Assembly: GCA_945228905.1 (NCBI GenBank)
Contig: CALYOH010000003.1
Span: 1 to 41,386 of the forward strand
Length of the DNA: 41,386 nt
Direction: 5' to 3'
Origin: an uncultured Caryophanales bacterium
Lineage (GTDB): Bacteria > Bacillota_I > Bacilli_A > RF39 > UBA660
Shown here piece by piece: positions 10,032 to 18,584 of this stretch. Within the stretch, counting starts at the first letter, position 1. Each line of letters opens with the position of its first letter. The position numbers were made by a program, and so were the translations under genes. The notes below the pieces were generated by a model. That model worked only from the letters and a program-made list of their open reading frames with translations. It was not told where the DNA came from and searched no databases.

Positions 10032-10478
10032 ATGAGGAAATTTAAAAAATATAGAGGAACAATAGTAGGAGTAATTGTATTTGCAGTAGTATTATTTGGA
10101 ATATTCTTCTTAAAGGATATAATTGCACCAGATGAATCAAAAGCAATTTATGGAGAAAGATTAGATGGAATAGAAGCAGTAGAAATAACTGACTCAACTA
10201 AAAAGAAAGTAGAAGAAGCATTAAAAGAAAATACTTCTAGCGTTAAAGTAAGAGTAGCAGGAAAGACTATTAATGTTATTATCGAAATAAACGAAGAAGT
10301 ATCTAGAGATGATGCTAAAGCTATGGGTAATAAAGCAATAGAGCAATTCTCTGATCCAGAAAAAGCTTTCTATGATTTCCAAATATTAATAAAGAATGAT
10401 AAAAATACAAAACAATTTCCAATTATTGGATATAAACATCATGCTAAAGATAAAATAACATGGACAAAAGATAGATAG
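10032..10478 (+). CDS. Small single-pass membrane protein of unknown function
   Basis: The 148-residue protein starts behind AGGATGTGATA. A basic N-terminus (MRKFKKYRG) precedes one membrane segment at about 9-28. The outer part, about 120 residues, has a short alpha/beta domain (VKVRVAGKTINVIIEIN, then a helix, then FYDFQILIKND). I do not recognise the family. It is first in a run with the GGDEF-like sensor (15 bases downstream) and the YihY/BrkB gene, so it may assist either, but this is inference from position. Confidence 0.6.
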   Translation: MRKFKKYRGTIVGVIVFAVVLFGIFFLKDIIAPDESKAIYGERLDGIEAVEITDSTKKKVEEALKENTSSVKVRVAGKTINVIIEINEEVSRDDAKAMGNKAIEQFSDPEKAFYDFQILIKNDKNTKQFPIIGYKHHAKDKITWTKDR

Positions 10479-10492
10479 AAAGGCAGATTGGT

Positions 10493-12538
10493 ATGAAAAA
10501 GAAAATAATTATAGTAGCTACCTTCTTAATAGCAGTAATTGCCTTTATCTTTGTCTATAGATACTATAATAAAGAAGATAAAACAACAACACTTACTGTT
10601 AGTGAAAAAAGATGGGTAGAAAATAATTCAGATCAAGAATATGACTTTGAAATAGTAAACGATTATCCATTATATGGATTAAATGGTAATGGAGTTATCT
10701 ATGACTTTATAGATGACTTTCAAAAGAATATAGGAATAGATTTTAATAAAATATCTTATTTAAAAACAGCATCTCCTTCAACAACAAGTTATAGAATAAG
10801 AATATTAAATGGTAATGATAAAATTACTGATAAAGACCTTTTCTTATTTACAGATAGCTATGTTGCAATAGGAACTGAATACCAAAGATTAAATCATATA
10901 GAAGATATGAATAATTTAAAATTTGGTGTACTTGCAGAAGATTTAGAAGAAGTAAGTTATTATTTAAAATCAGGATCTAACTTATCATATACTTCATATG
11001 AAAATATTACTGATTTATATAAAGCATTAGATGAAAATAAAGTAAATATGATTATAGTTCCAAATATTATGTACTTAGATCATACTATTCAAAAAGAAAA
11101 ATATTTTATAAATTATTATTTTACTGAAATAAATAAACAAATAGTATTAACACTAAGTGATAATAAAGAAGATAAACAATTAAATAATATAGTAAAAAAA
11201 TACTATAATAAATGGAGACAAACTAACTATATTAAAGAATATAATGAAGAATATTTAGATTACTATCTAGAAAATAATAAGATAAGTGCTAAAACAAAAT
11301 CTACACTAATATCAAAAACTTATAAATATGGATATGTAGAGAATCTTCCATATGAAAAGAAAGTTAATGGTAAAGTAGCAGGTATCGCAGGAGAATATAT
11401 TAATAGAATATCAAGACTTGCTAATATTAACTTTACATATAAAGAATATAAAACAATAGATGACTTAAAGAAAGCAATTGATAAAGGTGAAATAGATATC
11501 TACTTTGATTATTATAATTACACTAATGATAAATATCTTAGTACAGTATCTACATTTGTAGAAGATTATGTAGTTTTAGGATATCAAAAAGATAATCATA
11601 TAGTTAATTCCTTTGAAAGTTTAAAAGGAAAAGATATCGCAATGTTAAAAGGAGATTCACTATATAATTACTTTAAAACTAATTTAAAAGCTAATATTAA
11701 AACATATGATAGCCTAAAAGAATTAGTTAAAAAATCAGATAATAGAATAGTAGTATTAGATAGTGAAGTATATTCACATTATCAAACTACTAAATTAAAG
11801 AAATTTAGATTATTATATAAAGCTAATATGATGAATGATTATAGATTTATGGTAAAAAGTAATAATACAGCATTCTATGATTTATTCAATTACATTATTA
11901 ATACTAATTCTTATTATAATTATAAGAATTCAGGTATTGAAAACTTAAATGCATCATTACTAGAAGATTCAACATTATCACAAGTATATATAATAGTATT
12001 AATAATTATCTTTACTCCTTTAATATTAATTGGATTATTCTATTTAATATTTAAGAAGAAAAAACAAATTAAGAAGATAAAGATTACTGATAGACATAAA
12101 TATACTGATATGTTAACTTCATTAAAGAATAGAAACTATTTAAATATGAAGATGCAAGAATGGGAAGATTGTGAAGTATTCCCACAAGCAATAGTAATGG
12201 TAGACTTAAATAATGTTAAATATGTTAATGATAATTATGGTCATGAAGAAGGAGACCAATTAATAATTAAAGCCGCAGGTATCTTAGTAAATACACAATT
12301 AGAAAATAGTGAAATAATAAGAACAGACGGTAATGAGTTCTTAATCTATCTTGTAGGTTATAGTGATAGACAAATTAATACATATACTAAGAAGTTATCT
12401 AAAGAAATGAGAAACTTACCTCACGAATTTGGAGCAGCTTTAGGATATAGTATGATTACTGATGAAATAAAAACATTAGATGATGCAATTAATGAAGCAA
12501 CACTAGAAATGATAACAAACAAGGAAGATTATAAATAA
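10493..12538 (+). CDS. Membrane sensor: two solute-binding-like domains plus degenerate GGDEF
   Basis: The protein has 681 residues. After an N-terminal membrane anchor (about 4-21) come two regions resembling periplasmic solute-binding domains of the amino-acid type (about 35-255 and 275-475), a membrane segment (about 497-519) and a cytoplasmic GGDEF-family domain (about 530-678). The GGDEF domain keeps the metal Asp571 in MVDLNNVKYVND and the YGHEEGDQL block, but the signature reads DGNEF at 612-616 instead of GG(D/E)EF. The third position, a metal/catalytic residue in active cyclases, is Asn. It may therefore be inactive, a nucleotide receptor, or of altered activity. No EAL or HD-GYP domain occurs in the window. 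The Shine-Dalgarno (AAAGGCAG) is weak. Confidence 0.8.
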   Translation: MKKKIIIVATFLIAVIAFIFVYRYYNKEDKTTTLTVSEKRWVENNSDQEYDFEIVNDYPLYGLNGNGVIYDFIDDFQKNIGIDFNKISYLKTASPSTTSYRIRILNGNDKITDKDLFLFTDSYVAIGTEYQRLNHIEDMNNLKFGVLAEDLEEVSYYLKSGSNLSYTSYENITDLYKALDENKVNMIIVPNIMYLDHTIQKEKYFINYYFTEINKQIVLTLSDNKEDKQLNNIVKKYYNKWRQTNYIKEYNEEYLDYYLENNKISAKTKSTLISKTYKYGYVENLPYEKKVNGKVAGIAGEYINRISRLANINFTYKEYKTIDDLKKAIDKGEIDIYFDYYNYTNDKYLSTVSTFVEDYVVLGYQKDNHIVNSFESLKGKDIAMLKGDSLYNYFKTNLKANIKTYDSLKELVKKSDNRIVVLDSEVYSHYQTTKLKKFRLLYKANMMNDYRFMVKSNNTAFYDLFNYIINTNSYYNYKNSGIENLNASLLEDSTLSQVYIIVLIIIFTPLILIGLFYLIFKKKKQIKKIKITDRHKYTDMLTSLKNRNYLNMKMQEWEDCEVFPQAIVMVDLNNVKYVNDNYGHEEGDQLIIKAAGILVNTQLENSEIIRTDGNEFLIYLVGYSDRQINTYTKKLSKEMRNLPHEFGAALGYSMITDEIKTLDDAINEATLEMITNKEDYK

Positions 12539-12550
12539 AAGGAGAATAAA

Positions 12551-13369
12551 ATGGAAAAAGCAAGAGAAACTGTACTAAAAATATTCAAATTCCTAAATAG
12601 ACCAGAAATGAGAATATTACCAGGGCAACTTGCTTTTTTTCTTGTAATTTCATTTATACCAATGATTGCTCTTATAATTACTTTAGGAGCAGCATTATCT
12701 ATATCAACTGATTCAGTAAGAGTAGCAATATCAGAATCAGTACCACCTGGAATAGCAAATATAATAAATGGAATAATTACAGGTAATGGAATCAATTTCA
12801 ATATTTTAGTATTTTACTTTTCAGCATTCTTATTAGCAAGTAATGGTACTTATTCAATGATTAATACAGCAAATGAAATATATAAAGTAAAACCAAGAAA
12901 TATGTTAAGTAGAAGAATAAAGGCAATAGTAATGATTTCTATGTTAGTATTCTTATTTGTATTTCTAATAGCAGTTCCAGTATTTGGATCACAAATAGCT
13001 AGTATAATAGTCCAAGTAACAGGATCAGGTAAAATAGTAACAATAATACAAAATATACTATATATATTAAAATACCCAATAATATTAATAATTCTATTTA
13101 TTAATATTAAACTAATGTATATAATTGCTCCAGATCAAGAAGTACCATCAAAAACAACTAATAAAGGAGCAATATTTACAACAATTTGCTGGGTACTAGC
13201 AACAGAAATCTTTGCATTCTATATAGATAGATTTGCAAGATATGACCAATTCTATGGTAGTATTTCAAATATATTAGTATTACTACTATGGGTATACTTA
13301 TTATCATATATATTTGTATTTGGAATGATAATAAATGCAAGTGATACAAATAGAGAACTAGAAAAATAG
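12551..13369 (+). CDS. YihY/BrkB-family inner membrane protein
   Basis: The 272-residue protein starts 7 bases after AAGGAG. It has about six membrane segments and the family marks: LPGQLAFFLVISFIPM near the start, a middle stretch ending in ANGTYSMINTANEIY-like residues, and a final LLLWVYLLSYIFVFGMIINA. The family was once annotated as ribonuclease BN or virulence factor BrkB; the RNase function is not accepted and transport or envelope roles are unproven. It is last in the run with the small membrane protein and the GGDEF-like sensor, and a strong terminator starts in its final codons. Confidence 0.9.
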   Translation: MEKARETVLKIFKFLNRPEMRILPGQLAFFLVISFIPMIALIITLGAALSISTDSVRVAISESVPPGIANIINGIITGNGINFNILVFYFSAFLLASNGTYSMINTANEIYKVKPRNMLSRRIKAIVMISMLVFLFVFLIAVPVFGSQIASIIVQVTGSGKIVTIIQNILYILKYPIILIILFINIKLMYIIAPDQEVPSKTTNKGAIFTTICWVLATEIFAFYIDRFARYDQFYGSISNILVLLLWVYLLSYIFVFGMIINASDTNRELEK

Positions 13370-13383
13370 TTCTCTATTTTTAA
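13348..13383 (+). terminator. Terminator overlapping the YihY/BrkB gene end
   Basis: AAATAGAGAACTA (13348-13360) pairs perfectly with 13367-13379 over 13 bp around a 6-base loop, followed by T residues. The stop codon is the first triplet of the 3' arm. Confidence 0.9.
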
Positions 13384-13395
13384 TTATTTCAAAAG

Positions 13396-13424
13396 TTGAA
13401 ATTATACTATTATAATGGTATAAT
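13396..13424 (+). promoter_or_regulatory. Strong sigma-A promoter of the LTA synthase operon
   Basis: TTGAAA (13396-13401), a 17-base spacer and TATAAT (13419-13424), with TGG directly before the -10 giving an extended -10 as well. The ATG follows only 18 bases later. Confidence 0.85.
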
Positions 13425-13441
13425 TTACTAGAGGTAATTAT

Positions 13442-15508
13442 ATGAAATGGATTAAGTTTAACGCTAAAAAATTATTTAAAAAATTATCTAATAAAGTATC
13501 TAGAATTAAGAAAGAACATTTAATTAAAGAATACTTTAAAAATAATGTGTTATTAATAACATTCTTAATTACAGTAGTATTAAATTCTACTATATTAAGA
13601 TTTTTTTGCATGCATTCGATAGAAAACTATATATCAGTTAAAGCAATACTTGCTGATTTAATAATAGCTTTATTTATTGGATCATTTGCTTATCTATTTA
13701 AGCCTAAAAATAGATTTACATATCTATTTATATGTAATATCTTTTTAACAGCAATATGTATGATTAATTCAGTTTATTATACATTCTATACATCATTCGC
13801 ATCAGTATCAATGTTATCTCTAACACAATATATTGGAGATGTAGGAGATGCAGTAGTAGAAAATGTTATACAATTAAAAGACTTAATATATGTTCTAGGA
13901 CCATTAATCTTTATATATGTACATATAAGAATTAAGAAAAAGAATTACTATAAAAAAGTAGAATTAAAAGCAGAAAGAAAAAAGAAAACATTAAAAACAT
14001 TGGGAGCATCTGGAGTATTATTAATAATCTTTTTACTTACAATGACATCATTAGATGTATCAAGATTTATGAAACAATGGAATAAAGAATACGTTGTAAT
14101 GAGATTTGGTATTTACGTATATCAAATAAATGATGTATTTACGTCTATTCAACCAAAAATTAATTCAATGTTTGGTTATGACCAAGCAAAAAAAAGTTTT
14201 GATGATTACTTTGCAGAAGTAAGTGATACCCCACAAACTAATGAATATACAAATATATTTGCAGGTAAAAATGTTATTCTTATTCATGGAGAAAGTATGA
14301 TGACAAATGCCATGAGTTTATCATTTAATGGAGTAGAAGTAACTCCAAATCTTAATAGAATAGCAAGAGAAGGAATGTTCTTTAGTAATTTCTATTCACA
14401 AGTAAGTGTTGGTACAAGTAGTGATACAGAATTAACATATAATACTTCATTAATGCCAACAAAATCAGGTACAGCATTTGTATCATATGCAGATAGAACA
14501 TTTATTACTACACCACAAATGTTAAAAGAACAAGGATATTTCACATATGTAATGCATGCTAATAATGCAGACTTCTGGAATAGAAGAAATATGTATAAGA
14601 GTATAGGTTATGATAAATTCTATAGTAAAGTAGACTTTGAAGTTACAAAAGAAAATACTATAGGTTTAGGATTATCAGATAAAGAATTCTTTACTCAATC
14701 AATTCCATATTTAAAAGAAATAAATGAAAAGAATGATAAATGGTATGGTGTATATATCATGTTAACAAACCATACACCATTCTCAGAAACAGAAAAATAT
14801 GGAGAATATCCAGTAGATATAAAAGAAACAATTACACATGAAAATGGCACAACAGAAGAAGTGGTTTATCCATATATGGAAGGAACTAAGTTAGGTAATT
14901 ACTTTAAATCACTTCATTATGCTGATCAAGCTTTAGGAGAATTCTTAGCTAAATTAGATGAAGAAGGATTATTAGAAGATACAGTATTTATTCTATATGG
15001 AGATCATGATGCAAGACTTCCAAGAAGAGACTACAATAGATTATATAATTATGATAAAGAAAATAATGATATTTTAGATGAAGATGATCCAAATTATAAA
15101 GAATATGATTCATATCAATATGAGTTAGGAAGAAAAGTACCATTCATTATCTGGACTAAAGATATGAAAGGAACTAAATTAAATCAACAAATTACTAATG
15201 TAATGGGAATGTATGATGTACAACCAACAATAGGTAATATGTTTGGATTCTATAATAAATATGCTTTAGGACATGATATATTTAATACAAAAGAAAATAA
15301 TATAGTAGTATTCCCTAACGGTAACTGGGTAACAAATAAACTATATTATAATAGTCAAAAAGAAGCATACCTTTCATTAACAGAAGGTGAAATTACAGAA
15401 GAAGAGATATCTAAGAATTCAGGATATACAAATAAACTATTAGATGTTTCAAATAATATTATAGTTTTCAATCTATTTAATGATGACAATGAAGAAATAG
15501 TAGAATAG
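13442..15508 (+). CDS. Lipoteichoic acid synthase family protein (LtaS-like sulfatase fold)
   Basis: Enzymes of this family take glycerol phosphate from phosphatidylglycerol and polymerise it outside the membrane into lipoteichoic acid or related polymers. The 688-residue protein has five N-terminal membrane segments (roughly 35-206) and an outer sulfatase-fold domain (about 270-630). Metal and catalytic residues are in place: Glu284 in HGESMM, the nucleophile Thr325 in VGTSSD, His444 in NHTPF, and Asp521 and His522 in YGDHDAR. It is slightly longer than typical LtaS (about 640). Another polymer (for example a phosphoethanolamine-type transfer) cannot be excluded, but the five-segment topology and motif set favour LtaS. 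A small membrane protein follows 9 bases later. Confidence 0.9.
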   Translation: MKWIKFNAKKLFKKLSNKVSRIKKEHLIKEYFKNNVLLITFLITVVLNSTILRFFCMHSIENYISVKAILADLIIALFIGSFAYLFKPKNRFTYLFICNIFLTAICMINSVYYTFYTSFASVSMLSLTQYIGDVGDAVVENVIQLKDLIYVLGPLIFIYVHIRIKKKNYYKKVELKAERKKKTLKTLGASGVLLIIFLLTMTSLDVSRFMKQWNKEYVVMRFGIYVYQINDVFTSIQPKINSMFGYDQAKKSFDDYFAEVSDTPQTNEYTNIFAGKNVILIHGESMMTNAMSLSFNGVEVTPNLNRIAREGMFFSNFYSQVSVGTSSDTELTYNTSLMPTKSGTAFVSYADRTFITTPQMLKEQGYFTYVMHANNADFWNRRNMYKSIGYDKFYSKVDFEVTKENTIGLGLSDKEFFTQSIPYLKEINEKNDKWYGVYIMLTNHTPFSETEKYGEYPVDIKETITHENGTTEEVVYPYMEGTKLGNYFKSLHYADQALGEFLAKLDEEGLLEDTVFILYGDHDARLPRRDYNRLYNYDKENNDILDEDDPNYKEYDSYQYELGRKVPFIIWTKDMKGTKLNQQITNVMGMYDVQPTIGNMFGFYNKYALGHDIFNTKENNIVVFPNGNWVTNKLYYNSQKEAYLSLTEGEITEEEISKNSGYTNKLLDVSNNIIVFNLFNDDNEEIVE

Positions 15509-15517
15509 AGGGATAAT

Positions 15518-16141
15518 ATGAAGAAAAAGAAAATTAGAAAATTAATAGTAGGAATACTTTTACTAGCACTACTAGTATTAGTTGGATTATTTGTATATGA
15601 CAAATTATTTAAAAAAGATGAAGTTAAAGAAGTAAAAGTAATAAGTAAAATAGATAAATATGGATATACATTAAAAGAAAATAAACCAAAAGAATATAAA
15701 GATATGTTCAAAGAATTAGAAAAGATTCTAAATGGAGATAAAGTAGATGAAGAGAAATATGTATCTCAAATATCTAAAATGTATATCTATGACTTTTATT
15801 CATTAAATGATAAAACTGCTAAAACAGATGTAGGTGGAGTAGACTTTGTATATAAAGTAGCATTAGAAAACTACTTAAAGAAAGCAGAAGATACTTATTA
15901 TAAATATGTAGAAAGTAATATATATAATAATAGAAAACAAACTTTACCAGTAGTAACAAATATCCAAGTAGAAGAAATAACTCAAAAAGCATTTGCTTAT
16001 GGAGATAAGACAGATGAAAAAGCATACTTTGTTAATGTAGCTTGGGAATATACAAATAGTGCATTTAATGGATATCAAAAAGAAGCAACTCTAGTATTTA
16101 TACATGATGATATAAAATTAAGTTTAGTAGAACTACATTAG
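15518..16141 (+). CDS. Membrane-anchored outer protein of unknown function, next to the LtaS-like gene
   Basis: The 207-residue protein starts 8 bases after GAGGGAT. A basic start (MKKKKIRK) precedes a membrane segment (about 9-27). The rest is a predicted outer domain with a Lys/Glu-rich helical part and a C-terminal beta part (NIQVEEIT, AYFVNVAWEY, ATLVFIHDD). It could be an NTF2-like or similar small fold, but I do not recognise it. It lies 9 bases after the LtaS-like gene and ends at a terminator, so the two form a transcription unit and a role in teichoic-acid assembly is a reasonable guess. Confidence 0.6.
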   Translation: MKKKKIRKLIVGILLLALLVLVGLFVYDKLFKKDEVKEVKVISKIDKYGYTLKENKPKEYKDMFKELEKILNGDKVDEEKYVSQISKMYIYDFYSLNDKTAKTDVGGVDFVYKVALENYLKKAEDTYYKYVESNIYNNRKQTLPVVTNIQVEEITQKAFAYGDKTDEKAYFVNVAWEYTNSAFNGYQKEATLVFIHDDIKLSLVELH

Positions 16142-16154
16142 TAGTTCTTTTTTT
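16128..16154 (+). terminator. Terminator of the LtaS-like operon
   Basis: AGAACTAC (16129-16136) pairs with GTAGTTCT (16141-16148) around a 4-base loop and runs into a T tract. The TAG stop overlaps the 3' arm. Confidence 0.9.
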
Positions 16155-16383
16155 GTATGATAATTTGTCAAATCAAGTACAAAATTCATTTAAATACTCA
16201 TTAAATAATTATTGTGGTATTTTATAAAAATTTATTTTTAATTCTCTTGAAATTGTAGAAACATTTCTATTTAAAATTCTAGCCATTTCTCTTTGATTAG
16301 ACACCAACATTATATCATGAGTATAAGTAAGAATTTTTTATTTGAAATTCTATTGTGTTTCACTTGTTATTATAAATTATCGC
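16155..16383. other. Intergenic stretch between convergent genes
   Basis: Apart from the transposase relic at 16209-16310 this stretch of about 230 bases holds no gene or RNA that I can support. It is bounded by two terminators facing each other. Short open frames on the plus strand here are shadows. Confidence 0.6.
16209..16310 (-). pseudogene. Relic of an IS30-family transposase N-terminal helix-turn-helix
   Basis: The minus strand reads, in one frame, VSNQREMARILNRNVSTISR followed by ELKINFYKIPQ and a stop. This matches the HTH_38 DNA-binding start of IS30-type transposases (consensus like SQREIARILGRSPSTISREIKRN). Only about 33 codons are readable; the frame upstream degenerates (KILTYTHDI) and no DDE catalytic domain follows in the 55 bases to the neighbouring terminator. 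No clear terminal inverted repeats were seen. It is the only trace of a mobile element found in the window. Confidence 0.7.
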
Positions 16384-16406
16384 AAAAAAAAGAAGCATAC
16401 AGCTTC
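16384..16406 (-). terminator. Terminator of the LCP gene (minus strand)
   Basis: On the minus strand GAAGC, loop TGTAT, GCTTC is followed by a run of seven to eight T (A run at plus 16384-16391). Confidence 0.8.
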
Positions 16407-16409
16407 ATT

Positions 16410-18386
16410 TTAATTATTACCAGTATCTGTTCCTTCTTCAGTAGAAGGCTTCTCAGAAGGTGTAGGATTACCTCCTGGATGTGTATCTCCACCTTTATCA
16501 TTCTCATCTTCTTCAGAATCAGTTTCCTTTTCAGTATCTTTTTCATTTTCATCTTCTTTATCAGTTTTTTTATTACCAGATAACTTTAATACAAGACCAT
16601 TTTTCATTAAATCAATACGTTTTCTTGCAGGTTCACTTTGACTTACTACAGTACCACTAGTACCTTCAAAAGTACAACTAATTCCAATTCTTGTACAAGT
16701 TGCTCTTGCAGTTTCTTCAGTATCTCCAGTAAAGTCTGGAAGCAAGTTATAACCACTACCAGTCTTATAAGGGCCTTCTCCAATAACAACTTTTTCATAT
16801 GGACTATTTATTGAGAATGAGAATTCAGTAATATCTTTATGTTCAGCTTTCTCTAAGTTCTCATACATAGCTTGAACTATATCTTTACGACTATTTTCGA
16901 TAGGAACATAATCCCATAAAACCATTCTAGCTCTTTCATCATATATCATTTGACCAGAACCTTGTAAATACAATCTTTGTATATTAACAAGATCTGCTTC
17001 ATCACTACTAACACTCTTCTTAATAATATCTTTGCCTACATTATAGAAAGATAATATTTGTTTAGTAGTAAGATTAGTATCAATACTATTAGATACTGTA
17101 TTTAAGATATCCATAAATGTAGATACATCTTTAACAGTCTTCATTTTATTAATAAGTGCTAATATTATTTCTTGTTGATGTTCAGCTCTACCAAAATCAC
17201 CATTAGCTAAAGCTTTTCTATTTCTAGCAAATACTAATGCTTGTTCTCCATTAAGAGTTTGATGTCCAGGTTCAATACAAACCTCTCCCCAACGATTAGA
17301 ATCATCAGTACATAATCTTTGAGGAACATCTACTTCAACACCACCAACAGCATTTACTAATTTAACTAATCCCTTAAAATTAATCTTAGCATAATAATCA
17401 ATATTAACTTTAAAATAATCTTCGATAGTATTAATCATACAATCATTTCCATAAGCAGCAGCATGTGTAATCTTATTCTCAGGATTACCACCCCAACAAG
17501 CTATAGGAACATAACTATCTCTTGGAATAGATAACATAGTAGCATTTAATGTCTTAGGATTAAATGTAATTAATATCAATGTATCTCCATTCGCAATAGC
17601 ATTCTTTTCTAACACTTCATCAGTAGAATCAATTCCCATTAATAATATAGTAAATGGTTCAGTAATACTCTTACCAGCAGAAGCTGTCTCAATCTTAGAA
17701 GTCTTAGACTTTTTCATTTCCTTATCTTTAGAAATAATTTTCTTAGTATCAGTTTCAATATTCTCATATCCAGTAATACCAGAAAACATAGTAACATAAT
17801 TATCTGAAACAAACATACCATCTATTTCATTTGAATATAAATCAACTAACATAGTGGTGTAATCATCATATTCAACAATCTCATTCTCATCATGTAAATT
17901 ATTCTCATCAATTATTTCTTGAGGAATAATATATCCTTCAGGAGATGTCTTATCACTAAGAATAGCAATCTTCATATTCTTAATATCTTTAATATCAGAA
18001 GCACTATTCTTACTCATAACAAGTAAATCACTAGTATAAGTAACATATACTTTATTAATACTATTTAATTGTCCATATATGAAATGTATCGTACCACCTA
18101 CAAAGAAACAAATAATAGAATAAAGTATTAATACAAATAAGAATAAACCTCTTTTATGCTTCTTATTCTTTTTACCTGACTCCATAAATTTAATGATAAA
18201 GAATAAATCAAAACATCCTATCACTATAATGGCCATATATCTTAATAAATTCTCAATAGAACTTAATAAACATAATTCAAATATTGCGAATCCACTTAAA
18301 GTAAGTGAAATTGCTAAAAATATAAATATAAATTTATTAATAATTCTTCCTTCTTTTTTTACTTTGGTTTCTTTTACTTTTGACAT
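16410..18386 (-). CDS. LytR-CpsA-Psr (LCP) family protein with added sensor-like and PASTA-like domains
   Basis: LCP proteins transfer lipid-linked polymers such as teichoic acids to peptidoglycan. The start is the ATG at 18386, 6 bases after GGAGG; an upstream frame to 18485 lacks a ribosome site and runs across the promoter. The protein has 658 residues: three membrane segments (about 18-45, 50-67, 81-105), an extra domain at about 112-235 resembling one lobe of a solute-binding protein, the LCP core at about 245-415, and a PASTA-like unit at about 545-605. LCP marks include LLMGID, SIPRDSYV with Arg289 and Asp290, ITHAAAYG, and the ARNRKALANGDFGRAEHQQ helix. The tail (605-658) is acidic and rich in Pro, Gly and Thr. 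It is transcribed alone, divergent from the glucosaminidase gene. Confidence 0.92.
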   Translation of the reverse strand: MSKVKETKVKKEGRIINKFIFIFLAISLTLSGFAIFELCLLSSIENLLRYMAIIVIGCFDLFFIIKFMESGKKNKKHKRGLFLFVLILYSIICFFVGGTIHFIYGQLNSINKVYVTYTSDLLVMSKNSASDIKDIKNMKIAILSDKTSPEGYIIPQEIIDENNLHDENEIVEYDDYTTMLVDLYSNEIDGMFVSDNYVTMFSGITGYENIETDTKKIISKDKEMKKSKTSKIETASAGKSITEPFTILLMGIDSTDEVLEKNAIANGDTLILITFNPKTLNATMLSIPRDSYVPIACWGGNPENKITHAAAYGNDCMINTIEDYFKVNIDYYAKINFKGLVKLVNAVGGVEVDVPQRLCTDDSNRWGEVCIEPGHQTLNGEQALVFARNRKALANGDFGRAEHQQEIILALINKMKTVKDVSTFMDILNTVSNSIDTNLTTKQILSFYNVGKDIIKKSVSSDEADLVNIQRLYLQGSGQMIYDERARMVLWDYVPIENSRKDIVQAMYENLEKAEHKDITEFSFSINSPYEKVVIGEGPYKTGSGYNLLPDFTGDTEETARATCTRIGISCTFEGTSGTVVSQSEPARKRIDLMKNGLVLKLSGNKKTDKEDENEKDTEKETDSEEDENDKGGDTHPGGNPTPSEKPSTEEGTDTGNN

Positions 18387-18419
18387 AAACATCCTCCAAA
18401 CACAAAACTCTACTATAAA

Positions 18420-18448
18420 ATTATATCTAAAAAACGAATATTTATCAA
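18420..18448 (-). promoter_or_regulatory. Sigma-A promoter of the LCP gene (minus strand)
   Basis: On the minus strand TTGATA (plus 18443-18448), a 17-base spacer and TATAAT (plus 18420-18425). The ATG follows 33 bases after the -10. Confidence 0.85.
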
Positions 18449-18545
18449 GTAAAGAAAGGAACTTATTAAATCTCAAAAAAACCATGTAAAATAATGTAAA
18501 AGTATTAATAGATTAAAGAATTTACACCCTATACAAAAATATAAT

Positions 18546-18554
18546 TGATATAAT
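18546..18554 (+). promoter_or_regulatory. Extended -10 promoter of the glucosaminidase gene
   Basis: TGATATAAT is a perfect extended -10. No good -35 stands at the right distance; TTTACA at 18521-18526 would need a 22-base spacer. Confidence 0.6.
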
Positions 18555-18584
18555 ATAAGTACAAGAATAGGTAAGGAGGTATAT

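Noticed and set aside
16293..16583. Plus-strand open frame of 96 codons crossing the terminator and the LCP gene end.
   Set aside because: It is antisense to the Glu/Asp/Lys-rich tail of the LCP protein, has no ribosome site and is all Phe/Ile/Ser.
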